64,000 nucleotides of DNA from Streptomyces cyaneus (GTDB lineage Bacteria > Actinomycetota > Actinomycetes > Streptomycetales > Streptomycetaceae): positions 124,001 through 188,000 of the forward strand of contig NZ_RQJW01000006.1 in NCBI RefSeq assembly GCF_004028635.1, written 5' to 3'. How positions within the stretch are numbered: position 1 is the stretch's first letter; each line of letters opens with the position of its first letter. The notes under the pieces were generated by a model. It saw only the letters and a list, made by a program, of their open reading frames with translations. It was not told the origin of the DNA and made no database searches. The position numbers and the translations under genes are program-made. Below are positions 53,490 to 62,664 of the stretch, in pieces.

Positions 53490-54005
53490 ATGGCTGTGCC
53501 GAACCACGAAGAGCGGGAAGCGCCCGTGCAGGAGCTGCTTGAGCAAGCCGTTCAGCTGCTCGGCCGCATGACGGAGGCGGCTGGCCGGCTGGCCGAGGAA
53601 ATGCACCGCGCGAACCTGATCCAGCTGCACGGGTTCCTGCTGCAGCGGCTTGACCGGGCGATCGACGATCCGTCCCTCGCCGACGCCTTGAGCACCTTCA
53701 CGGATCTGTCCGACGAGAAGCGTCGGCAGATGTTCAACGCCAACGCGCAGTACGGGCTCATTCTGCTCGCCCACCGGGTCGGCGTCCTCGACCGCAGTGA
53801 GCTCCTCGGCCATTTGAAGGTGTTGCGCCGCAGCCCCGTCTTCGTGGAGTACTGGCAGCGGTCGGTCCACGGACGGGAGGACCTGCCCGCGGACTCCTTC
53901 GAAGCGCGGGTCGGCAGGGCCGTCGACGCCATCATGGACGAGCGGCTGGACGACCTGGACGAGTGGTGGGTCGTAGGCCCTGACTCCGAGTCGCAGACTC
54001 GCTGA
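53490..54005 (+). CDS. DUF6082-like Streptomyces protein
   Basis: 171 residues from ATG 53490. Entirely helical-looking: LEQAVQLLGRMTEAAGRLAE coiled-coil start, then FNANAQYGLILLAHRVGVLD and LKVLRRSPVFVEYWQRSVHG. These match a Streptomyces family (DUF6082 as far as I recognise it) of unknown function. A 15-bp gap separates it from the next small gene, suggesting an operon. Confidence 0.65.
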   Translation: MAVPNHEEREAPVQELLEQAVQLLGRMTEAAGRLAEEMHRANLIQLHGFLLQRLDRAIDDPSLADALSTFTDLSDEKRRQMFNANAQYGLILLAHRVGVLDRSELLGHLKVLRRSPVFVEYWQRSVHGREDLPADSFEARVGRAVDAIMDERLDDLDEWWVVGPDSESQTR

Positions 54006-54020
54006 GGAGGCCTGATCCGT

Positions 54021-54272
54021 ATGGATGCATCGTCCGTTCACATCGTCCGTCGCCTCGGAGACCCCCCGCGCCTGCGGGGAAGCGCGTCGGGCGCGAACTG
54101 CCCTGACATCTTCGAGCTGAGCGACGGCAACTTCGCCGTCATCGGCACCGAAGCCACCGCGGACCTGGACCCCCTCCTCCCCGCGGACGCGGCCCGAGCC
54201 GACTACGAGCGCATCGTCGTCATCACACGTGACACCCTCGTCCGCGCCAAGAAGGACATCCCCGACACGTGA
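54021..54272 (+). CDS. Small conserved Streptomyces protein of unknown function
   Basis: 83 residues, ATG start with GAGGAGGCC 10 bp upstream. Compact sequence with SGANCPDIFELSDGNFAVIG and DAARADYERIVVITRDTLVR. Proteins like this accompany regulators or DUF6082/DUF6879 genes in many streptomycetes; no motif for activity is seen. Followed immediately by a strong terminator. Confidence 0.7.
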   Translation: MDASSVHIVRRLGDPPRLRGSASGANCPDIFELSDGNFAVIGTEATADLDPLLPADAARADYERIVVITRDTLVRAKKDIPDT

Positions 54273-54280
54273 CGAAGAAA

Positions 54281-54309
54281 GGCCTGGGTGGCCGCAGCGC
54301 ACCCAGGCC
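54281..54309. terminator. Bidirectional terminator between the 83-aa gene and korB
   Basis: Perfect 10-bp stem GGCCTGGGTG (54281-54290) / CACCCAGGCC (54300-54309), loop of 9 nt, in the 61-bp gap between two convergent genes. Confidence 0.85.
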
Positions 54310-54333
54310 CTCACGCGTTCGCGTCGTCGAGTG

Positions 54334-55405
54334 TCAGCCCACCACCGTCCAGGTGTCCCCACCCGCCAGCAGCGCGCCCAGATCCCCCTTGCCGTTCTGC
54401 TCGATCGCCGTGTCCAGCTGGTCGGACATCTGGGTGTCGTACACCGGGCGCTCCACCGAGCGGAACACGCCGATCGGTGTGTGGTGCAGGGTGTCCGGGT
54501 CGGCCAGGCGGGAGAGGGCGAAGGCCGTAGTCGGGGACGCGGAGTGGGCGTCGTGGACCAGGATCTGCGACTCGTTCTCCGGTGTCACGGTGACGACCTT
54601 CAGGTCACCGGTCTGCGCGTCCCGTACGACGCCCCGCGCGCCGTCGGTTCCGAAGCGGATCGGCTGTCCGTGTTCGAGGCGGATCACCGCCTCCTCGGCT
54701 TGCTGCTTGTCCTTGAGGACCTCGAAGGCGCCGTCGTTGAAGATGTTGCAGTTCTGGTAGATCTCGATCAGCGCAGTGCCCTTGTGGGCCGCGGCCTCGC
54801 GCAGGACCTGGGTGAGGTGCTTGCGGTCGGAGTCCACCGTGCGCGCCACGAAGGACGCCTCCGCGCCGATCGCCAGCGACACCGGGTTGAAGGGCGCGTC
54901 CAGCGAGCCCATCGGCGTCGACTTGGTGATCTTGCCGACCTCGGAGGTGGGCGAGTACTGGCCCTTCGTCAGGCCGTAGATCCGGTTGTTGAACAGCAGG
55001 ATCTTCAAATTCACATTGCGCCGCAGGGCGTGGATCAGGTGGTTGCCACCGATCGACAGCGCGTCACCGTCACCGGTCACCACCCATACGCTCAGGTCCC
55101 GCCGCGATGTGGCCAGGCCCGTCGCGATCGCGGGGGCGCGGCCGTGGATGGAGTGCATGCCGTACGTGTTCATGTAGTACGGGAAGCGGGACGAACAGCC
55201 GATGCCCGAGACGAAGACGATGTTCTCCTTGGCCAGGCCCAGCTCCGGCATGAAGCCCTGGACCGCGGCAAGGATCGCGTAGTCACCGCAGCCGGGGCAC
55301 CAGCGCACTTCCTGATCGGACTTGAAGTCCTTCATGGACTGGCGGGCCTCGGCCTTGGGGACGAGCGAGAGCGCCTCGATCGTGCCCGTGCCTTCCGTGG
55401 ACGTC

Positions 55406-55413
<8 letters not shown>
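54334..55413 (-). CDS. korB: 2-oxoacid:ferredoxin oxidoreductase subunit beta
   Basis: 359 residues. Thiamine-diphosphate subunit: RWCPGCGDYAILAAVQ (about 37-52), GIGCSSRFPYYMNTYG, the ThDP motif GDGDALSIGGNHLIHALRRN and NRIYGLTKGQYSPTS. With KorA it converts 2-oxoglutarate (possibly other 2-oxoacids) and CoA to the acyl-CoA, reducing ferredoxin; aerobic actinobacteria use this as an oxygen-tolerant TCA bypass. Overlaps korA by 8 bp, so translation is coupled. Confidence 0.93.
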
Positions 55414-57334
<1,921 letters not shown>

Positions 57335-57569
57335 TGAACTGGACCTCCCTTAAGACGGGTGTCTGGGCATGGCCTTCCCGCAAGCCTTCCCAGGATCAAC
57401 CCTACGTCCGCAAAGGTCGCCCTCCCCGGGCCATTCGCATGACGGACATGGATTTGAGATGGTTCGCCACCCAGACTTGTCATGATTTACACGCCCCCCG
57501 GCGCTTCTTTGAAGACGCTCCCCGCTCGTTCTTTGGTTCTAGGCCTCGGTCTCGGCAGATCCCGGTTTT

Positions 57570-57584
57570 CTGACACAGTGTCAG
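57570..57584. promoter_or_regulatory. Perfect 15-bp palindrome between the response regulator gene and korA
   Basis: CTGACACAGTGTCAG is perfectly symmetric around one base. It sits 4 bp after the response-regulator stop and 235 bp upstream of korA, both on the minus strand. The TGACAC/GTGTCA form is common for TetR-type operators; a terminator role is less likely because no T-run follows on either strand. No strong promoter was seen in 57335-57569. Confidence 0.45.
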
Positions 57585-57588
57585 ATCG

Positions 57589-58248
57589 TCAGGAGTTCAG
57601 GTAGGTGAGCACCGCCAGAACACGTCGGTGATCACCATCGCTCTGAGACAGTCCGAGCTTCAGAAAGATGTTGCTGACGTGCTTCTCGACCGCTCCGTCG
57701 CTCACCACCAGCTGCCGGGCGATCGCCGAGTTGGTCCGCCCCTCGGCCATAAGCCCTAGGACCTCCCGCTCACGTGGCGTGAGCCCCGCGAGCACGTCCT
57801 GCTTACGGCTGCGGCCGAGCAACTGGGCGACGACCTCCGGATCGAGGGCCGTACCCCCTTGGGCCACCCGCACGACCGCGTCCACGAACTCCCGAACCTC
57901 CGCCACCCGGTCCTTGAGCAGATAGCCGACTCCACGGCTGGACCCGGCCAGCAGCTCCGTGGCGTACCGCTCCTCCACGTACTGCGACAGTACGAGCACC
58001 CCGAGTCCGGGATGTGTCTTGCGGAGCTGTACGGCCGCCCGCACTCCTTCGTCCGTGTGCGTCGGCGGCATCCGTACGTCCGCGACCACCACGTCCGGCA
58101 GCTCGCCCTGTCCGTCCAGCTCTGTGATGGTCTTGATCAGCGCGTCGCCGTCCCCCACCCCCGCCACGACCTCGTGCCCACGGTCGGTCAACAGCCGGGT
58201 CAGCCCCTCCCTGAGCAGCACCGAGTCCTCGGCGATGACCACCCGCAC
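57589..58248 (-). CDS. NarL/FixJ family response regulator
   Basis: 219 residues from GTG 58248, which has GGAGG just upstream; the frame is open to 58287 and a GTG at 58260 is also possible. Receiver domain with acidic pocket AEDS (about 6-9), phospho-acceptor Asp57 in VVVADVRMP and Lys in GYLLKDRV, then a LuxR-type helix-turn-helix (LTPREREVLGLMAEGRTNSA). Expected partner of the two histidine kinases upstream. A seven-unit 11-bp repeat lies in its 5' region. Confidence 0.92.
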   Translation of the reverse strand: MRVVIAEDSVLLREGLTRLLTDRGHEVVAGVGDGDALIKTITELDGQGELPDVVVADVRMPPTHTDEGVRAAVQLRKTHPGLGVLVLSQYVEERYATELLAGSSRGVGYLLKDRVAEVREFVDAVVRVAQGGTALDPEVVAQLLGRSRKQDVLAGLTPREREVLGLMAEGRTNSAIARQLVVSDGAVEKHVSNIFLKLGLSQSDGDHRRVLAVLTYLNS

Positions 58249-58423
58249 CCTGTCCTCCACGATCCTCGGCCCCCCGAGCCTTGGCATTCGGCCGAGCGTG
58301 CCCCGGCCCTGTCGTCCCTCGCGACCTCAGTATCCCGCGATCGGCCCTCCCGCACCGGGCCTGTGGATAACCTGCCCGCCGCAGTTCGGATCGCGCGGCG
58401 CGGAGGGGGCGACTCCGGGGCGC

Positions 58424-58500
58424 ATGCTCGTGAAGTGCTCAGGGAGTGCTCAGGGAGCGCTCGTGAAGTGCTCGGGGAGTGCTCAGGGAGTGCTTGCGAA
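58424..58500. repeat. Seven 11-bp tandem repeats upstream of the response regulator gene
   Basis: Head-to-tail 11-bp units: ATGCTCGTGAA, GTGCTCAGGGA, GTGCTCAGGGA, GCGCTCGTGAA, GTGCTCGGGGA, GTGCTCAGGGA, GTGCTTGCGAA, from 58424 to 58500 without gaps. One unit is about one helical turn, so all sites face one side. It fills part of the 323-bp gap between the first kinase stop and the regulator start. No gene is seen in the gap; a TGTGGATAA box lies at 58361. Confidence 0.8.
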
Positions 58501-58571
58501 CAAACGGGAGTCCGGCCCCGAACCAACCGGAGCCGGATCCCCACCTCAGTGGGTCGAACGGCACACCCGAA

Positions 58572-59936
58572 CTACACGGTCCGCCAGGGAAGCTCAGCCG
58601 TAACCCGCGTAGGGCCCCCGACCGGCGAGTCCACCACCAAGATCCCGTCCACCGCGTCCAACCGCTCGGTCAGCCCGGCCAGTCCCGACCCCCCGGAGAC
58701 GGCGGCACCCCCCACCCCGTTGTCCACGACCTGCAACATCAGCCGGTTCTCCACCCGCCACACATCCACCGCAGCCCACGTGGCCCGCGCATGCTTGCTG
58801 ATGTTCTGCAGCAGCTCCGACACCGTGAAGTACGCGATCCCCTCGATCGCCGGCACCGGCCGCTCATCGAGGTCGACCTGGACCTCCACCGGCACCGTGC
58901 ACCGCGAGGCCACCGCCGACAGGGCCGCGTCCAGCCCACGGTCGGTCAAGACCGCCGGATGGATCCCGCGTGCCAGATCACGCAGTTCCTGAAGCGCCGT
59001 CTTCACCTCGCCGTGCGCCTCGTCCACCATCCGCGCGGCGGCCTGCGGATCCTCCGTCAGCTTCTCCTTCGCGAGGCCCAGATCCATGGCCAGGGCCACC
59101 AGGCGGGCCTGGGCACCGTCGTGCAGGTCGCGCTCGATGCGCCGCAGGTCGGCAGCGGCCGTATCGACCACGACACCCCGGTCCGACTCCAGCTCCACCA
59201 CGCGCGTGGCCAGCCGCGACGGTCCGAGCAGGCCGTGCACCAGCAGCCGGTCCACCATCGTCAGCGCCCGCACGATCCACGGTGTGGCCAGCGTGAACAG
59301 CAGTCCGACCAGGGCGGTGACCGTGATCTCGAAGGGGTTGTCGAGGTAGATGTGGTGGGTCTCGTCGCCGTACAGCTGAAGGCCGTCCTGACCGGCCCAC
59401 ACCGGGAAGACCCAGAACCACAGCGGATACGTCAGCAGTGCCCAGCCGTACGCCCACACGTTCACGGCGACGACGAAGGAGAACACCGCCCACGGGAAGT
59501 GCAGCACCGCGTACAGCAGGCTCCGCCACGACGTCCCGCTCTTCAGTACGGCGCCCATCCACGCCATGAAGCCGCTCCGGCGCATCCGCAGCGGCTCCGG
59601 GTCGGCCACCTCCAGGTCCAGCAGCGCACGCGCGCGTGCCCGCTCCAGCGCCCCGAAGCCACGGCAGCCGGCGAGCCCCGCCGCCAGCACCGGGATGCCC
59701 AGAAACGTCACCAGCAGGCCCACGCCCAGCGACACCATCGTGACGGCGTACACGAACAGCACGATGCTGATCGGCAGGCTCAGCAGCACGTATCCGAACT
59801 CGCGCCAGCTGCGTGTCTCGAACGGCGCCCGCAGCCCGGCCGGCAGCCGGTGCCGTCGCTCGCCGCCGTGCTCGGGGAGGCCGCGCTCGGCGTGACCGAG
59901 CCCGTGCCCGTAGCCCTGTCCGTACTCCGTGGCCAT
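58572..59936 (-). CDS. Sensor histidine kinase 1 (HisKA_3, membrane sensor domain)
   Basis: 454 residues. N-terminal cytoplasmic part rich in His/Gly (to about 40), a putative sensor domain with four or five membrane helices (about 48-70, 72-90, 137-170, 200-225), dimerisation/phosphoacceptor helix with His272 in RRIERDLHDGAQARLV, N box ELLQNISKHA and G box DNGVGG of the ATPase. A close paralogue follows upstream; the two share one response regulator. Confidence 0.9.
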   Translation of the reverse strand: MATEYGQGYGHGLGHAERGLPEHGGERRHRLPAGLRAPFETRSWREFGYVLLSLPISIVLFVYAVTMVSLGVGLLVTFLGIPVLAAGLAGCRGFGALERARARALLDLEVADPEPLRMRRSGFMAWMGAVLKSGTSWRSLLYAVLHFPWAVFSFVVAVNVWAYGWALLTYPLWFWVFPVWAGQDGLQLYGDETHHIYLDNPFEITVTALVGLLFTLATPWIVRALTMVDRLLVHGLLGPSRLATRVVELESDRGVVVDTAAADLRRIERDLHDGAQARLVALAMDLGLAKEKLTEDPQAAARMVDEAHGEVKTALQELRDLARGIHPAVLTDRGLDAALSAVASRCTVPVEVQVDLDERPVPAIEGIAYFTVSELLQNISKHARATWAAVDVWRVENRLMLQVVDNGVGGAAVSGGSGLAGLTERLDAVDGILVVDSPVGGPTRVTAELPWRTV

Positions 59937-60062
59937 CGGCGTCGTCCGTTCTCCTCGTCCCGTCAGCCCCGCCGCCGGGGCTGTGCCGTCGTATTTCCAC
60001 CCTGCTCGACCGCAGGTCCAGGGACCATGGAGGCCGTCGGCGTCTCGAACGGGGGGTTTTCC

Positions 60063-61271
60063 CTACCCCTGCCCGGGGACGCGGTCCCGCCAGGGCAGTT
60101 CCGCCGTCACGGTCGTAGGACCGCCCTGAGGTGACTCGATGACGAACAGGCCGTCCACGGCGTCCAGCCGGTCGGCGAGCCCGCGCATGCCCGTGCCGCC
60201 GTCGAGGCGCGCACCCCCGCGACCGTCGTCCCACACCTGGATGAGCAGCCGTTCGTCCGAGCGCCACACGTCGACCGACGCCGACTTCGCCCCGCTGTGC
60301 TTGCTGATGTTCTGCAGCAGCTCCGAGACGGTGAAGTAGGCGATGCCCTCGATGGCCGCCACCGGTCTGGACAGCAGGTCGACGGTCACCTTCACCGGCA
60401 CCGTGCAGCGCGAGGCGACCGCCGACAGAGCGGCGTCCAGGCCTCGGTCCGTCAGTACGGCCGGATGGATGCCGCGCGCCAGGTCCCGCAGCTCCTGCAG
60501 CGCGAGCTTCACCTCGCCGTGCGCCTCCGCGACCATCGTCGCCGCCGCGTCCGGATCCTCCAGCAGCTTCTCCTTGGCCAGGCCCAGCCCCATGGCGAGG
60601 TTGACCAGCCGGGCCTGCGCGCCGTCGTGCAGATCGCGTTCGATGCGCCGCAGATCGGCGGCCGCCGTATCCACGACAACCCCCCGGTCCGACTCCAGTT
60701 CGGCGATACGGCGCTCCAGCTCGTCGGAGGGCGACAGCAGGCCGCGCACCATCGCGCGGTCCGCGTTCGTCAGGCCCCGCGCGATGAACGGCAGCACCGG
60801 CCACAGCACGAACAGCGAGGTCAGCGTGATGGTGAAGGTGAGGATGCCCCAAGGCAGCCGGATGAAGTCGTACAGCATCGTGCGCCAGCCGACGGGGTCC
60901 TTCAGCGCCAGCCACAGCTGCGGGAAGAAGCCGTCCTTGCCGCCGCGCAACGGCAGCGGACTCGGCTCGTCCACCCGCACCCCGAGCAGCGCACGCGCGC
61001 GTGCCCGCTCGAGCTTGCCCAACTGCCGTGCGCCCATCAGCCCGGCCGCGAGCAGGGGGAACCCGACCACCGTCAGGGTCAGAAAGGCACCGGTGGACAG
61101 CACCGTCACGACATAGATGAAGCCGAGCAGCGACAACGGAAGGTTCGCCAGGAGGTGCGCGATCTCCTTCCAGGTGTGCCGGTCGTAGGCGAAACGGGCG
61201 GGCGGCAGCGGCGGCTGCTCGCTGTCGGACCGCCCGGAGGCGTCCCGCGAAGGGCTGGGGCGTTCGGTCAT
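60063..61271 (-). CDS. Sensor histidine kinase 2 (paralogue of kinase 1)
   Basis: 402 residues from ATG 61271 (MTERPSPSRDASG). Same architecture: membrane sensor (about 36-80 and 125-165), His215 in RRIERDLHDGAQARLV, N box ELLQNISKHS, G box DDGRGGARLDGGTGM. The phosphoacceptor and downstream 100 residues are almost identical to kinase 1 (GVVVDTAAADLRRIERDLHD is exact), while the sensor parts differ, so this is a duplication with divergent input. Confidence 0.9.
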   Translation of the reverse strand: MTERPSPSRDASGRSDSEQPPLPPARFAYDRHTWKEIAHLLANLPLSLLGFIYVVTVLSTGAFLTLTVVGFPLLAAGLMGARQLGKLERARARALLGVRVDEPSPLPLRGGKDGFFPQLWLALKDPVGWRTMLYDFIRLPWGILTFTITLTSLFVLWPVLPFIARGLTNADRAMVRGLLSPSDELERRIAELESDRGVVVDTAAADLRRIERDLHDGAQARLVNLAMGLGLAKEKLLEDPDAAATMVAEAHGEVKLALQELRDLARGIHPAVLTDRGLDAALSAVASRCTVPVKVTVDLLSRPVAAIEGIAYFTVSELLQNISKHSGAKSASVDVWRSDERLLIQVWDDGRGGARLDGGTGMRGLADRLDAVDGLFVIESPQGGPTTVTAELPWRDRVPGQG

Positions 61272-61603
61272 ATGGGCTAGCGTGCCGCGCGGTACGCCAC
61301 CGCGCCATGAGGCGGGCCGCCCCCGTCGCCGGGGGAAATCCCCACCCCGCCCCCCGGCCGGCATAGGGCCGTGTGACCGGCCGGTCGCCCGGCCGTCGCA
61401 TCTCGAGGGGATCTCAACGCGTGACGGGCTGCTTACGGTGTCTTTAGCAGGGCCTAGACTCCCGTGCGTACAGATCGTCGAACAGCGGTGTTCACGAGTT
61501 CACAAGCAGCAGGACACTGGTTACAGGGACTGGTTCGGGCTCAGGTTCTGGGACCGGTCCGGTCCTGGGCATCGGTCACGAGGTCAGGGAGCGAGGGGCG
61601 GAC
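61272..61603. promoter_or_regulatory. Divergent promoter region of kinase 2 and nuoA2
   Basis: 332 bp without a gene. For the plus strand, TTACGG (61433) and TAGACT (61455-61460) with 16 bp spacing are a possible promoter. At 61480-61495 the opposite strand reads TGTGAACTCGTGAACA, only half a Rex site (TGTGAAC), so redox control is uncertain. GC-rich inverted repeats occur near 61330-61350 and 61365-61395. Confidence 0.35.
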
Positions 61604-62026
61604 GTGTCGGAACAGACCGTCGTCGTCGCGGCGGATGTGCATTACGTCGTCGTCTCGGCGGACTACTTCCAGTCCTACTCGGTCGTCGGACTGCTGGCCG
61701 TCGTCGGCGTCCTGTTCGTCGCCGTCGCCTTCGGGGCGGGCCGCCTGCTGCGCCCCATGGTCCCCACGCCCGAGAAGCTCCTGACGTACGAGTGCGGCGT
61801 CGACCCCGTAGGCGAGGGCTGGGCCCACACCCAGGTCCGCTACTACGTCTACGCCTTCCTCTACGTGATCTTCGCCATCGACTCGATCTTCCTGTTCCCC
61901 TGGGCGACGGTCTTCGCCGACCCGGGCTACGGCGCGACCACGCTCGTGGAGATGTTCATCTTCCTCGGCTTCCTGGCCGTGGGCCTGCTCTACGCATACA
62001 AGAAGGGCGTCCTGGCATGGACGTGA
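61604..62026 (+). CDS. nuoA2: NADH dehydrogenase-like subunit A of a second nuo cluster
   Basis: 140 residues, GTG start with GAGGGGC upstream. Three hydrophobic helices and the loop TYECGVDPVGEGW match NuoA, but the protein differs from the NuoA at 10.0 kb (longer N-terminus). First gene of a second cluster; overlaps nuoB2 by 10 bp. Confidence 0.9.
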   Translation: MSEQTVVVAADVHYVVVSADYFQSYSVVGLLAVVGVLFVAVAFGAGRLLRPMVPTPEKLLTYECGVDPVGEGWAHTQVRYYVYAFLYVIFAIDSIFLFPWATVFADPGYGATTLVEMFIFLGFLAVGLLYAYKKGVLAWT

Positions 62027-62664
62027 CGCCAGACACCGATGGGCAGCAGCCGGTTCTGCTGCCGGAGCCCAAGCGGCTGGGCGCGCTGGCCCGCCTCGCG
62101 CCCGAGCCGATGAAGGTGATCCTCAACTGGGGCCGCCGCTACTCCCTCTGGGTCTTCAACTTCGGCCTCGCCTGCTGCGCGATCGAGTTCATCGCCGCGT
62201 CGATGGCCCGCCACGACTTCATCCGCCTCGGCGTGATCCCGTTCGCGCCCGGCCCGCGCCAGGCCGACCTGATGGTCGTCTCCGGCACGGTCACGGACAA
62301 GATGGCCCCGGCCGTGAAGCGCCTGTACGAACAGATGCCCGAGCCCAAGTACGTCATCTCCTTCGGGGCCTGCTCCAACTGCGGCGGCCCGTACTGGGAC
62401 TCCTACTCCGTCACCAAGGGCGTCGACCAGATCATCCCGGTGGACGTGTACGTTCCCGGCTGCCCGCCGCGCCCCGAGGCGCTGCTCCAGGGGATCCTGA
62501 AGCTCCAGGAGAAGATCGCGCGGGAGTCGCTGGGGGAGCGGTACGGCGAGACGGCCCGTCCGTCCACGGCGGCGCTGCAGAGCGGGCTGGTCAAGGCTCC
62601 GGGTGCGCCGGATGCCGGTGGTAGCGGCACCAGTGGCGCCGGCGCGGGGGAGGCCCACCGATGA
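62017..62664 (+). CDS. nuoB2: NADH dehydrogenase-like subunit B of a second nuo cluster
   Basis: 215 residues. All N2 cluster cysteines are present: FGLACCAIEFI, FGACSNCGG and YVPGCPPRPE. The C-terminal 40 residues are low complexity (Gly/Ala/Ser). The start lies inside nuoA2 and the stop overlaps the next ATG, so translation is coupled throughout. Confidence 0.92.
   Translation: MDVTPDTDGQQPVLLPEPKRLGALARLAPEPMKVILNWGRRYSLWVFNFGLACCAIEFIAASMARHDFIRLGVIPFAPGPRQADLMVVSGTVTDKMAPAVKRLYEQMPEPKYVISFGACSNCGGPYWDSYSVTKGVDQIIPVDVYVPGCPPRPEALLQGILKLQEKIARESLGERYGETARPSTAALQSGLVKAPGAPDAGGSGTSGAGAGEAHR

Noticed and set aside
61480..61495. Rex operator upstream of nuoA2
   Set aside because: Only one half (TGTGAAC) matches; the second is a direct, not inverted, repeat.
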